Assembly (NCBI RefSeq): GCF_027922145.1
Contig: NZ_BSFC01000043.1
Span: forward strand, 164,021-228,020
Source of the DNA: Novosphingobium resinovorum
Lineage (GTDB): Bacteria > Pseudomonadota > Alphaproteobacteria > Sphingomonadales > Sphingomonadaceae
Direction: 5' to 3'
DNA: 64,000 bases
Below are positions 35,481-43,508 of the stretch, piece after piece. A model generated the notes under the pieces. The model saw only the letters and a program-made list of their open reading frames with translations, was not told the origin of the DNA and made no database searches. Each line of letters starts with the position of its first letter. Position 1 is the stretch's first letter. The position numbers and the translations under genes are program-made.

Positions 35481-35713
35481 GGCGCGCGGCCTTGGCCCGC
35501 GATCCCCGCATGGACGCGGGCGGCGGCGGCGCGGCCGATCTCCTCGGGGCGGGGCCGGGCGGGAAGACGCGGCGGCGCTGCGGCGCGCGACAGGCCGCGC
35601 TGGCCGACGAGACGCTCCAGCTCGGAGGAGAAGGCCGCCCCGGCGCGCCCTGCCTCATCGGCGTTGAGGCCGTGGAAAACCAACTGGCCGACCTCGATCG
35701 CCACGCGGCTCAC
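35477..35713 (-). CDS. small eCIS-associated protein (78 aa)
   Basis: It is encoded between the ATPase and the giant DUF4157 gene. GTG 35713 overlaps the ATPase stop (GTGA) and its stop overlaps the next ATG (ATGA), so it is certainly translated in series. The N-terminus MSRVAIEVGQLVFHGLNAD is followed by an amphipathic helix (AGAAFSSELERLVGQRGL), a Pro/Arg linker and a helix with GRAAAARVHAGI. Similar short proteins with a terminal R.IA..VH.G motif sit before DUF4157 genes in other eCIS loci, as far as I recall. Function unknown; a chaperone or adaptor for the giant protein is a guess. Confidence 0.72.
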   Translation of the reverse strand: MSRVAIEVGQLVFHGLNADEAGRAGAAFSSELERLVGQRGLSRAAAPPRLPARPRPEEIGRAAAARVHAGIAGQGRAP

Positions 35714-37632
35714 AGCCAGCCTCCCAGTTCGGCCGAAGTGACCGGCCGCTCCAGCTTGCGGCATTCGAGCACGGCGGCTTCGTGCAGGTGGCGCATCTCC
35801 ACGGCGTCCCCTTGCGCTGCCGCGAGGAACGCGGCGTTGACGGCGATGCTGCGGATGTTGCCGGGCGCGACGTTGAGGCGCGCGAGGCGCTCGAAGTCCA
35901 GCCCTTCGGTCGGCGTGGCTTGCGGGAAGGCGCGTTCCCAGACGGTCCGGCGCAGCGCTTCGTCCGGGAAGGGGAAGGCCACCACGAAGCGCAGGCGGCG
36001 GAAGAACGCCGCGTCTAGCGCTTCGCGCTGGTTGGTGGTGAGGATGGCGAGGCCGGTGTAGCTCTCCATGCGCTGCAGGAGGTAGCTGACTTCGATGTTG
36101 GCGTAGCGGTCGTGCGCGTTGCCGACTTCGCTGCGTTTGCCGAACAGCGCGTCGGCCTCGTCGAACAGCAGCACCGCGCCGCTGCCCTCGGCGGCGGCGA
36201 ACACGCGTGAGAGGTTCTTCTCGGTCTCGCCGATGTACTTGCTGACGACGCCCGCCAGATCGACGCGAACCACGTCGGTGCCGAGGTCGGCGGCGATGAC
36301 TTCGGCGGCCATCGTCTTGCCGGTGCCGCTGGAGCCCGCGAACAGCGCCGCGATGCCGAGGCCGCGCCCACCGCGCGATGCAAAGCCCCAGTCCTCGTGG
36401 ACGTGGCGGCGGTACCGCACTTGCGCGGCGATGGCGTGCAGCGCGGTCTTGAGTTCTGCGGGAACGATGAGGTCGTCCCACGTGGCGACGGGGTGGATGA
36501 CTTCGGCGATGGCGGCGATACGCGCCTGTGCATGGGCGCGGGCCTCGCGGTGGAGCAGGTCGCGCGCGGCTTCGCGGTCCAGCCCTTCGGCCAGCGGGCC
36601 GAGGCGCGCGATGGCGGTCGGGCCGATGGCGAACTGGCTGGCCAGGGCTTCGCTCGCGCCGTTGAGCCTGGCGGCCTGAGCCTGCCCCAGCGCCCGCGTC
36701 CAGAGGGCATGGCGCTCGGGCGCTTCAGGCACTTGCAGTGTCGCGGAGATAAAGGGGCGGCGGCATGGCAGCGCCCCCGCGCCGCCGCTGACGATGATGC
36801 AATCGTCCAGTCGATCGACGAGATCGGCGGCGAGCGCCGCCTGTTCGGGGGCGATGTCTTCGGGCAGCTCGATCAGCAGCGCGAGGCCGCCCAGCAGCGC
36901 CTCTCGCCGCCACAGGGCTGCGAAACCGTGGCGCTCGGCGGGAGTGGGCGGCAGGTTCGCCGCGCCGAGAACATGGAGGCGGCGCCCCAGCCGGGTCGCC
37001 GCAGTCTGGGCGATGAGCCGGGCGTCGGCGGGCTCGCCGTGATGCAGGTGGATCGCGGGTGCCTCTCCGTCCGCGCGCATCGACCACCAGCGCTCGACCA
37101 GCCGCTCCGCCTGGGCGCGGCCGGAGGGGCCGATTTCCGCGCCCGCCGCCACCGGGCGGACGAGCGGGGCGAGGCGTTCGTCAAGCGCGTCCTCTCCCAG
37201 CAGCGCGAGGAGGATGCGTTCGTCGATCAGGAGTTCGGAAAGGGTCGGTCGGTCGGGATCGGCGAGGCGCAGGCATCGCAACGCGCGCAGCGGGGCGTCG
37301 GGACGCAGCGCCGACCATGCCGCCTCCGGCAGTACCGCCATGGCGAGGGCGGCGGTGATGCGGCCTTGCGGGTCGCCGGTCACGGCGGCACAGAGCGCTA
37401 CGGAGCGTGCACTCAAGTGCGGCAGAGCGGCCAGCAGCAGGCAATCACGGGCGAATGCGATGAGGCCAAGGCGCTCGGCGAGACGCCTTGCCGGCCCACC
37501 GGATTGGGCGGCCTCCAGCGCTGCGTGCAATGTCGCTTCGGAGGCTGCGATTTGCTCGCCCGTTCGCGCGGCGGCAAGCGCGAGGTGCGCTTCGATCACG
37601 GCGATCTCGCCGGCGAGAGACGGCGCGCTCAT
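35710..37632 (-). CDS. AAA+ ATPase of the eCIS (Afp15/Pvc15-like)
   Basis: The 640-residue protein has a canonical C-terminal AAA module: Walker A GSSGTGKT (about 431-438), Walker B LLFDEADALF (about 487-496), a sensor-1 segment ILTTNQREALDAA and the arginine-finger region FFRRLRFVV. The N-terminal 380 residues look like a degenerate AAA-like domain without a Walker A motif, followed by a helical linker. Afp15-type ATPases are a hallmark of eCIS and are needed for assembly. This one distinguishes the cluster from R-type pyocins (no ATPase) and from T6SS (ClpV). It overlaps both neighbours by 4 nt. Confidence 0.92.
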   Translation of the reverse strand: MSAPSLAGEIAVIEAHLALAAARTGEQIAASEATLHAALEAAQSGGPARRLAERLGLIAFARDCLLLAALPHLSARSVALCAAVTGDPQGRITAALAMAVLPEAAWSALRPDAPLRALRCLRLADPDRPTLSELLIDERILLALLGEDALDERLAPLVRPVAAGAEIGPSGRAQAERLVERWWSMRADGEAPAIHLHHGEPADARLIAQTAATRLGRRLHVLGAANLPPTPAERHGFAALWRREALLGGLALLIELPEDIAPEQAALAADLVDRLDDCIIVSGGAGALPCRRPFISATLQVPEAPERHALWTRALGQAQAARLNGASEALASQFAIGPTAIARLGPLAEGLDREAARDLLHREARAHAQARIAAIAEVIHPVATWDDLIVPAELKTALHAIAAQVRYRRHVHEDWGFASRGGRGLGIAALFAGSSGTGKTMAAEVIAADLGTDVVRVDLAGVVSKYIGETEKNLSRVFAAAEGSGAVLLFDEADALFGKRSEVGNAHDRYANIEVSYLLQRMESYTGLAILTTNQREALDAAFFRRLRFVVAFPFPDEALRRTVWERAFPQATPTEGLDFERLARLNVAPGNIRSIAVNAAFLAAAQGDAVEMRHLHEAAVLECRKLERPVTSAELGGWL

Positions 37633-38933
37633 ATCGTCACCAGCGGGGTGGCGAAGCGGCCGTCGCCGCCGGGGGTGAGCAGGCTTTCGGCGCCGTCGAT
37701 GCGCAGGCGCACGAGGTAGTCGCCGCGCGCGATGGCGCGATAGGGGATTGCGATCTGCGCAGCCTCGTCCACGCTTTCGGCTAGGCCATTGGCGGCGGGA
37801 GCGGCGATGGCATAGCCGCGTGGAGGCCGCGAGGCGGGAGCGCCGCGCTCGTTGAGCAGCACTTCGACCCGCTGGTCACGGCCGATGGCGCGGGCGGCGG
37901 TGACCGTCAGGGTGCCGTCGGCGTAAACGATGCCGTCGATGGTCCGCGTCGCGGAATTGGCGGCGGAGACGGTGTTCACCACCGGGCGCAGGATCAGCGC
38001 GGCGGCGTTGGAGAACACGCCTTCGTGCGCGGTGGCCGGATCGCCCATTTGGCGCGGGTGGATGACGGTGACGCTCTGCACTCCGGCGCGCGGGCGAGGG
38101 GCGGCGGCAAGGTCCACGTTCAGGATGTGGGCGCGGGAATCGGAGGCGGGCGCGTGGTCGGTGGCGCCGATGCGGACCACGGTGCCGCTGGCGGCGAGCA
38201 GGCGCAGGCCGGAGATTGCCAGCGTGTCCTCGGTGGTCACCGCGGCGCTTGGATCACCCGGCAGGCCGATCCGCGTGATCTCGGGCAGCGCCAGCGTCTC
38301 GCCGAAGACGGCGCGGGCGGTGGCGGGCAAGGCGGTGCGGCCTTTCGCGCGCGGATCGATGAGCACGACGCTCGCTTCGTAGGCGACGGTGGTGCGGTAA
38401 TGCGCCTGGAATGCCGACCAGATCCGCGACATGTCCTCCAGCGCGACGGCGGTGGGGGTCAGCTTGACCAGTTCGATCTGGTCGGCGAGGCCGCAGTTCT
38501 CCAGCGCCGTGGCGAGCGGGCTCGCCGCCGTGGGCACCAGTGCGCGGCGCACCGCCTCGCGCGTCAGCACCGCGTTCTCGCCGAGGATGCGCAAGGTGTG
38601 GCCGAGCAGGACTTCGGCGACGAACATCTCCGCCGCGAAGGTCGTGACGAGGTAGTACAGCGTGAACGCCAGCGGCGGTGCGGAGACGAGGTCGCCGCCG
38701 CTGTCGCGCCCAGGCAGCCCGAGATTGCGCCAGGCCGCGTTGGGCGTGACCTGATGGAGATAGAGGTTCACCCGCGTCGGCTCGGGCTGGCCGGGCTTGG
38801 CGACGAGGTCGGGCGGCCCGGCACTGACGCCGATGGTGCCGACCGCGTCGCCTGCCTTGTCGAGCGCAAGGCCCTCCACCACGAGCTGGCGCAGCACGGC
38901 GGTGACTCCGGCGATGGCGAAAGGCGTGCTCAT
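37629..38933 (-). CDS. Pvc16/DUF4255-type tail terminator (Afp16-like)
   Basis: The 434-residue protein begins with the Pvc16 N-terminal domain (DUF4255): FAIAGVTAVLRQLVVEGL, TRVNLYLHQVTPNAAWRN, PPLAFTLYYLVTTFA, the helical LLGHTLRILGENAVLT, and MSRIWSAFQAHYRTTVAYEAS. About 240 further residues of Ig-like beta domains follow. Afp16 caps the tube and sheath and fixes tail length. It starts at ATG 38933, overlapping the Pro-rich gene, and its stop overlaps the ATPase start. Confidence 0.9.
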   Translation of the reverse strand: MSTPFAIAGVTAVLRQLVVEGLALDKAGDAVGTIGVSAGPPDLVAKPGQPEPTRVNLYLHQVTPNAAWRNLGLPGRDSGGDLVSAPPLAFTLYYLVTTFAAEMFVAEVLLGHTLRILGENAVLTREAVRRALVPTAASPLATALENCGLADQIELVKLTPTAVALEDMSRIWSAFQAHYRTTVAYEASVVLIDPRAKGRTALPATARAVFGETLALPEITRIGLPGDPSAAVTTEDTLAISGLRLLAASGTVVRIGATDHAPASDSRAHILNVDLAAAPRPRAGVQSVTVIHPRQMGDPATAHEGVFSNAAALILRPVVNTVSAANSATRTIDGIVYADGTLTVTAARAIGRDQRVEVLLNERGAPASRPPRGYAIAAPAANGLAESVDEAAQIAIPYRAIARGDYLVRLRIDGAESLLTPGGDGRFATPLVTI

Positions 38934-39766
38934 CGTGCGCGCTCCCCGCCCGAAAGGAACTCTGCGAGCGAGGGGCCGGGCGACGGCGCAGGCGAGGCGG
39001 GCTGGCGCCGTGCGGGCGCCGGAACGGGGGGCGAGGGCACCGCATGGACGTCTATGCGCTCGATCCGGATGATGACCGGCGGCTCGCCTCGGGGCGTCGA
39101 AACGGAGCGTTGGCGAGGTTGCGGAGCGGCGGGTGTGGGCCGGGGTATCGCATGCGCGACCGGCCGAGGAGCGGGTTCGACGGGACGCGGCGAGGGTGCC
39201 TGAACGTCCGGGCCGGGCGTTGTGCCGGCGCGTGCGTGGACTTCGACGTGGCGCACGATCTCCTGCAGCACCGTGCGTTCGGAGATCTGGAGGTTCGGGG
39301 AGGGCGAGTTGGGCACGAGGCGGGGAGCCGGGCGGTCAGGCGCCTGGGTCGGGGGGTGCGTGAGCGCAGGCGTATGGCCGGGATCGGCAGGGGGCTGCGG
39401 TATCGCAGGACGTTCGCTACTCGGTATCGCCGTCTGGATTGGCGGCACGGCCTGAGAACGGAAGCGCGGTTCCGGATTCTCAGCGGACGTAAGCACTTGC
39501 GTAACCTGCACCACCGAACCCTGCCGGATTGTCGGCGCGGCGGCGGGGGCCGTGGTGCCCGGGCGCGGCGCCGTGCTTTCCCTTGGGGCGGAGGGCGCGT
39601 CCATGACCGTGCGCGGTATAGGCTGCACGCTCCCGGCGATCGGCTGCGCCGGTTCCTCGAAGGCCGTATCTTCGCCGCCGCCCTCGTAAAGCGTGCGCGG
39701 GCGCGGGGAGAGCAGCGCCACGCGGCCCGAGGCTCGGGCGGCGAGGGTGGCGAGATAGCGGCTCAC
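38930..39766 (-). CDS. proline-rich protein of the eCIS operon, unknown function
   Basis: This 278-residue protein starts at GTG 39766, overlapping the previous stop (GTGA), and its stop overlaps the Pvc16-type start. After a short basic N-terminus (SRYLATLAARASGRVALLS) the middle is a low-complexity Pro/Ala/Thr/Gln region. A helical piece (ISERTVLQEIVRHVEVHAR) and a strand (PPVIIRIERIDVHAVP) are embedded in it, and it ends with a hydrophilic helix (SLAEFLSGGERAR). Comparable Pro-rich open frames occur at this place in some eCIS loci, but I recognise no family. It may be a scaffold or linker. An overlapping longer frame upstream is out of register with the chaperone gene and is not coding. 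Confidence 0.72.
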   Translation of the reverse strand: MSRYLATLAARASGRVALLSPRPRTLYEGGGEDTAFEEPAQPIAGSVQPIPRTVMDAPSAPRESTAPRPGTTAPAAAPTIRQGSVVQVTQVLTSAENPEPRFRSQAVPPIQTAIPSSERPAIPQPPADPGHTPALTHPPTQAPDRPAPRLVPNSPSPNLQISERTVLQEIVRHVEVHARAGTTPGPDVQAPSPRPVEPAPRPVAHAIPRPTPAAPQPRQRSVSTPRGEPPVIIRIERIDVHAVPSPPVPAPARRQPASPAPSPGPSLAEFLSGGERAR

Positions 39767-40470
39767 GCTGCCAGCTCCAGATACGCCGCGCGGCGCTGCG
39801 GGGTCATCGCCAGGATGTCCGCCTCTCGCCAGCCATAGGCACGGGCGAGCGCGGCGACTTCCGCCAGCAGCCGCCGCGCCTCGGCGGCGACCGAACGGGC
39901 GAGGTGATGCGCGGGATCGTGCAGCGCCGGAATGCTCGCGCCGCAGTGCGGGCAGGCGACGAGCAGCGTGATCGCCGCCAGCGGATCGGCAGCTTCCAGC
40001 GCATCCTCGATCGCGGCGACAACTTCGGGCGGGAGGTTCGCGGGATCGGCGGGCGCACCATCGCGGGTGCAGAGCGTCACCACGCGGGCGAGGAGGGCGC
40101 GCTCGGCCGCTTCGGGCTCCTCTGTCGCCAGCACCGCCATGTCGCGGCTGTCGGCGGGGCGGGCCTCGATCCGCCACGCGCCGGTCGTCACCAAGATCGG
40201 CGCGCTCCGTTGCGGGGCCATCGCCAGCAGGCTGTCGGCATCGAGCGTGACTTCCGCCGTCTCGCCACATGCGTGGCAGGGCACGGTCGCCTCGATGGCC
40301 GGGCCGAACAGTCGCCGCTGGTGCGCGATCAGCTTCCCGTCACGCGCGCCGATGGGAAGGCGTGCAAGGGCATCATCCCCGGCACCGGGCTCGGCGGCCC
40401 GAAGCAGGGCAAGCGGGTTCGTGCCCGCCTCCCAAAGTGCGAGCAGTCCCTCGACCGGGTTCGTGGACAT
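39763..40470 (-). CDS. Zn-knuckle T4-type baseplate hub chaperone-like protein
   Basis: The 235-residue protein is mostly helical with two CxxC pairs (CHAC near residue 69, CPHC near 172), which probably bind one zinc. It ends in YGWREADILAMTPQRRAAYLEL, a tail shared by 'T4-like baseplate hub assembly chaperone' proteins of eCIS loci. The N-terminal part has LARLPIGARDGKLIAHQRRLFG, also typical. It lies 4 nt after the tube gene. I assign it to hub/baseplate assembly with moderate confidence. Confidence 0.65.
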   Translation of the reverse strand: MSTNPVEGLLALWEAGTNPLALLRAAEPGAGDDALARLPIGARDGKLIAHQRRLFGPAIEATVPCHACGETAEVTLDADSLLAMAPQRSAPILVTTGAWRIEARPADSRDMAVLATEEPEAAERALLARVVTLCTRDGAPADPANLPPEVVAAIEDALEAADPLAAITLLVACPHCGASIPALHDPAHHLARSVAAEARRLLAEVAALARAYGWREADILAMTPQRRAAYLELAA

Positions 40471-40474
40471 GGCC

Positions 40475-40999
40475 TTACTGCGGTTCGACGAAGCTCGGTT
40501 CGGAAGGCTCGGTTACCGCGTAGTCGCGCTCCCAGCCTTCGTTCTCGATCTTGATGTGCTGGATGGCCACCGCGTTGGCGTTGGCGTCGAGGTCGGGCAT
40601 CGACTGGAACTCGCTGATCCAGCAGCGGAACAGGCGATAGACGATCGCCGGTTGCCCTGCCTCGTTGTAGAGTTCGATGGTGATGTCCTTGCGGAAGTCG
40701 GCGAGCGAGACTTCGGCGCCGAGGGCGGAACCGAAGTTCCAGACCTTGTTGGCCCACCGCTCGAACTCGACGTCGTGGGTGACGCCCCGTTCGAGGGTGA
40801 CGGCCTCGAACTCGCTGCGACCGGGGGACTTGCGGCTGGAGGAGGGGTCGCCCCCCTCGCGATGCTTGACCACTTCGGTCGTGCGCTTGAGCGCGCTGAC
40901 CTTGCTGACGCCCGCGACATAGCGGCCGTCCCACTTCACCCGGAACTTGAAGTTCTTGTACGGGTCGAAGCGCTGGGCGTTGACGTTGAACTGGGCCAT
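40475..40999 (-). CDS. inner tube protein (gp19/Afp1-like)
   Basis: The 174-residue protein has the T4 gp19-family tube fold. Key segments are YKNFKFRVKWDGRYVAGVSK, LKRTTEVVKHREGGDPSSSR, FEAVTLERGVTHDVEFERWA and VAIQHIKIENEGWERDY. It starts at ATG 40999 behind GGAGGAG, 22 nt after the sheath stop. Only one canonical tube gene is present, whereas Afp and PVC have two or more; the CIS_tube protein serves as adaptor. Confidence 0.95.
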   Translation of the reverse strand: MAQFNVNAQRFDPYKNFKFRVKWDGRYVAGVSKVSALKRTTEVVKHREGGDPSSSRKSPGRSEFEAVTLERGVTHDVEFERWANKVWNFGSALGAEVSLADFRKDITIELYNEAGQPAIVYRLFRCWISEFQSMPDLDANANAVAIQHIKIENEGWERDYAVTEPSEPSFVEPQ

Positions 41000-41021
41000 C
41001 GGGCAACTCCTCCCTTGCCGA

Positions 41022-43010
41022 TTACGAAGCGGCCTGACCGGCCAGCTGCTGGATGCGGATCATGACGAATTCCGCGGGCTTGAGCGGCGCGAACCCGACC
41101 AGGATGTTGACGATGCCCCGGTCGATGTCGGCCTGCGTGGTCGTCTCCTTGTCGCACTTGACGAGGTAGGCGTCGCGCGGGGTCTGGCCCTGGAACGCGC
41201 CCTGCCGGAACAGGCCGTGCATGTAGGTGGTGAGGTTCAGCCGGATCTGCGCCCAGAGCGGTTCGTCGTTGGGTTCGAAGACGACCCACTGGGTGCCCCG
41301 GAACAGGCTTTCCTCGATCATCAGGGCAAGGCGCCGGACGGGTACGTACTTCCACTGGCTTGCCTCCACGTCGGAGCCGACGCGGGTGCGCGTCCCCCAC
41401 GAGAGCGTGCCGTAGACCGGCAGCGCGCGGATGCAGTTGAGGCCCAGCGGGTTGAGCAGCCCGTTCTCGGAATCGGACAGCTTGTAGACGAGCCCGCGCA
41501 CCCCGCGCAGCTGCGCATCGGTTCCGGCGGGGGCCTTCCACACGCCGCGCTCGGCGTCGGTGCGGGCATAGAGCCCGGCGATCGCGCCGGACGGGCCGAA
41601 GGTGCGCAGCTGGAAGTCGTTCAGCGGATCGGCCATGCGGACGCGCGGGAAATACGTGGCCGCGTTGGCGCCCTTGACGGTGAGGCCCGAGGAAATCCAC
41701 TCGAACGCGCGGTCCACGGTGTTCACGGTCGGCGGCGGGTCGATCAGCAGGAAGGCGCGGCGTTTGGTGCAATAGTCGAGCGCGGCCTGATAGATGGCGT
41801 TCGGGTCCAGCCCGGTATCGAGCGCATTGGGATCGCCGGGGCTGGCGCGGGTGGCGTCGGGCAGGACGAGGATGTTGAAGATGTCCGCCTTTTCCAGCGC
41901 ATGGATGCCGGTGAAGGCGGACGGACTGCCGATCACGTCGGCGCTCTGCGGCAGCTGGGTGCCGTCGGCGCCGGGGACGGGGTTGCGCTGGGCGGCTTCG
42001 GCTGTGCCGGTGCCGAGGCGGTAGCGACCGACATTGAAGTTCGCCGCAGGCAGCTTGAGCATCGCCAGGGCACCTGCCGGGGCGCTGTCCGCCAGCGAAA
42101 GCGTGGTGTCCACGGCCGCGGGGAGCAAGGCCGGGTCGAACATCGGGGCGATGCGCAAGGCCTTGCCCGATCCGGTGACGCCGACGGCGACGGCCGCGCC
42201 GGGCAGTGCGGCGGCCAGCGCCTCGTTGAAGCGCCGCTCCAGCAGCCGGGCGAGGGCGACGACCGAGGTGGGCAGTGTCTCGGCCTGCTTGATCAGCGTG
42301 ACTTCGAGTGCGGTGATGGGGCCGCTGGGCCGGTTGGCGGTGACCCGGACCTTGTACGCCTTGTCGTTGGCGAGGCCGGTGATCCCGGTGGAGGTGACGG
42401 TGAAGTCGGTGCCGACGATCCCGCTCTCGGCCGGGCGCGCGCCGGGGCTCGCGGCGGGGACTTTCGCCGTGGCGAGGCGCGAGCCGTTGGCCGGGTCGTT
42501 GAGCACCGCCTCCACGAAGCGGGGCGAGGCGGTCGATACGCTGAGGTCTGCCCAGCGCTCGACGGCGCCGCTGCCGAGATCGGTCAGGGTGAGGTTGAAG
42601 TTGCTGGCCGATGCCCCGTCGTAATCGACGTCGGCGACGATCCCGTTGCCCCAGTCGCCCTTGCTGGTCGCGGTGAGGGTGAAGCTGACCTTGGCGGCGT
42701 TGGCGACGCCTTCCTTGAGGTTGACCTGCGCGGCGACCCCGTCGCTCTTGGGTACGCGCACGACGATCGCCTGGCCGCCGCCGTTCTGGAAGAACTGCTG
42801 GACCGAATAGCTCAGCTCGCTGTTGGCGGCGAGGCCGCCGAATTCGCGCTCGTAGTCGGCGTAGCTGAAGATCGTCGTCGCCCGGTTGTCGAGCCCGCGC
42901 GCGGTATAGCCGACGAAGGCGGCGATCGCGGTGGGTACGCCGGCCAGCGGACGCACGCCGCTGCCCAATTCCTCGACGTAGACGCCGGGATAGGTCGGTA
43001 CGATAGGCAT
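41022..43010 (-). CDS. contractile tail sheath protein (Afp2/Pvc2-like)
   Basis: The 662-residue protein starts at ATG 43010, preceded by GGAGGAGGGG; an upstream in-frame start at 43037 is less likely. N-terminal PTYPGVYVEELGSGVRPLAGV and TAIAAFVGYTARG are sheath hallmarks, as is the C-terminal block WKYVPVRRLALMIEESLF, then WVVFEPNDEPLWAQIRLNL and GIVNILVGFAPLKPAEFVMI. The middle (about 150-330) is a variable outward-facing domain. Only one sheath gene is visible, compared with three in Afp/PVC. It is the first gene of the operon. Confidence 0.96.
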   Translation of the reverse strand: MPIVPTYPGVYVEELGSGVRPLAGVPTAIAAFVGYTARGLDNRATTIFSYADYEREFGGLAANSELSYSVQQFFQNGGGQAIVVRVPKSDGVAAQVNLKEGVANAAKVSFTLTATSKGDWGNGIVADVDYDGASASNFNLTLTDLGSGAVERWADLSVSTASPRFVEAVLNDPANGSRLATAKVPAASPGARPAESGIVGTDFTVTSTGITGLANDKAYKVRVTANRPSGPITALEVTLIKQAETLPTSVVALARLLERRFNEALAAALPGAAVAVGVTGSGKALRIAPMFDPALLPAAVDTTLSLADSAPAGALAMLKLPAANFNVGRYRLGTGTAEAAQRNPVPGADGTQLPQSADVIGSPSAFTGIHALEKADIFNILVLPDATRASPGDPNALDTGLDPNAIYQAALDYCTKRRAFLLIDPPPTVNTVDRAFEWISSGLTVKGANAATYFPRVRMADPLNDFQLRTFGPSGAIAGLYARTDAERGVWKAPAGTDAQLRGVRGLVYKLSDSENGLLNPLGLNCIRALPVYGTLSWGTRTRVGSDVEASQWKYVPVRRLALMIEESLFRGTQWVVFEPNDEPLWAQIRLNLTTYMHGLFRQGAFQGQTPRDAYLVKCDKETTTQADIDRGIVNILVGFAPLKPAEFVMIRIQQLAGQAAS

Positions 43011-43207
43011 GAGGCCCCTCCTCCCCCTTGTCCGCACATGCGGATGGTGGATCGATGTTGATGGGAAATCGACCTTGAATGATAATCGCTACGTATAGCT
43101 ACTTGGCGACCAGATCTGCTTGCGGCGAATCAATAGCACCGGGGGAAGTTCGGGGCACATGACGATATATGTTAGAGTATGTTTGTCGGTGTGCGGCGAA
43201 ATGACTT

Positions 43208-43235
43208 ATTATGTAGATCAACTGATATTGGTTAA
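43208..43235 (-). promoter_or_regulatory. candidate promoter for the eCIS operon
   Basis: On the minus strand TTAACC (43235-43230) and CATAAT (43213-43208) are separated by 16 nt, about 200 nt before the sheath start. The -10 element is near consensus and the -35 is weak. The region is the only AT-rich stretch upstream of the operon. It is proposed by eye. Confidence 0.35.
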
Positions 43236-43345
43236 CATCATGTAGTATTGCTTCTACTTGATTGGATTGTCTTTCTCTGAATTTCGACTGTCGTTGCGGG
43301 TTTTGCATGCGGTAAAGCGTGGCGCTTTGCCGCGTCACTCCGCGC

Positions 43346-43375
43346 AGGATTGAGTCGCTGCGCTTGCCATGACGA
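43346..43375. repeat. degenerate half copy of the palindromic repeat
   Basis: AGGATTGAGTCGCTGCGCTT followed by GCCATGACGA resembles the right arm of the repeat (GGATTGCTTCGCTGCGCTCG followed by CAATGACGA). It has several mismatches and no matching left arm, so it looks like a decayed copy. Confidence 0.5.
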
Positions 43376-43508
43376 TGCGGCGGCAGGTCACCCGCTCCCT
43401 GCCTGTCGGCACCACCGTTCAGAACAACTCATAGGTCGCGGCAACCAACTCGATTGTCCCGTGCGGCTTCGGTCCGCAGGTCATCCCGGCAATCTGAGGA
43501 GTCGATCC

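Larger units (their letters stand above)
43011..43508. other. divergent intergenic region, AT-rich
   Basis: About 500 nt lie between the eCIS sheath gene (-) and the monooxygenase gene (+). Bases 43060-43300 are clearly AT-richer than the coding DNA around them. They contain a candidate minus-strand promoter and a run of short hairpin-like motifs. An open frame of 79 codons at 43099-43338 on the - strand lacks coding character. A degenerate half copy of the dispersed palindromic repeat sits at 43346-43375. No RNA gene was recognised. Confidence 0.6.

Noticed and set aside
12644..43010. Prophage or type VI secretion system
   Set aside because: No capsid, portal, terminase, integrase or lysis genes for a prophage, and no TssJLM/ClpV or paired TssB/TssC sheath for T6SS. 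The Pvc15-type ATPase, Pvc16 terminator, CIS_tube and DUF4157 genes fit eCIS.
43099..43338. 79-codon - strand open frame in the AT-rich region before the sheath gene
   Set aside because: It has no clear Shine-Dalgarno, unusual composition for this genome and no recognisable motif. The region is better explained as promoter DNA.
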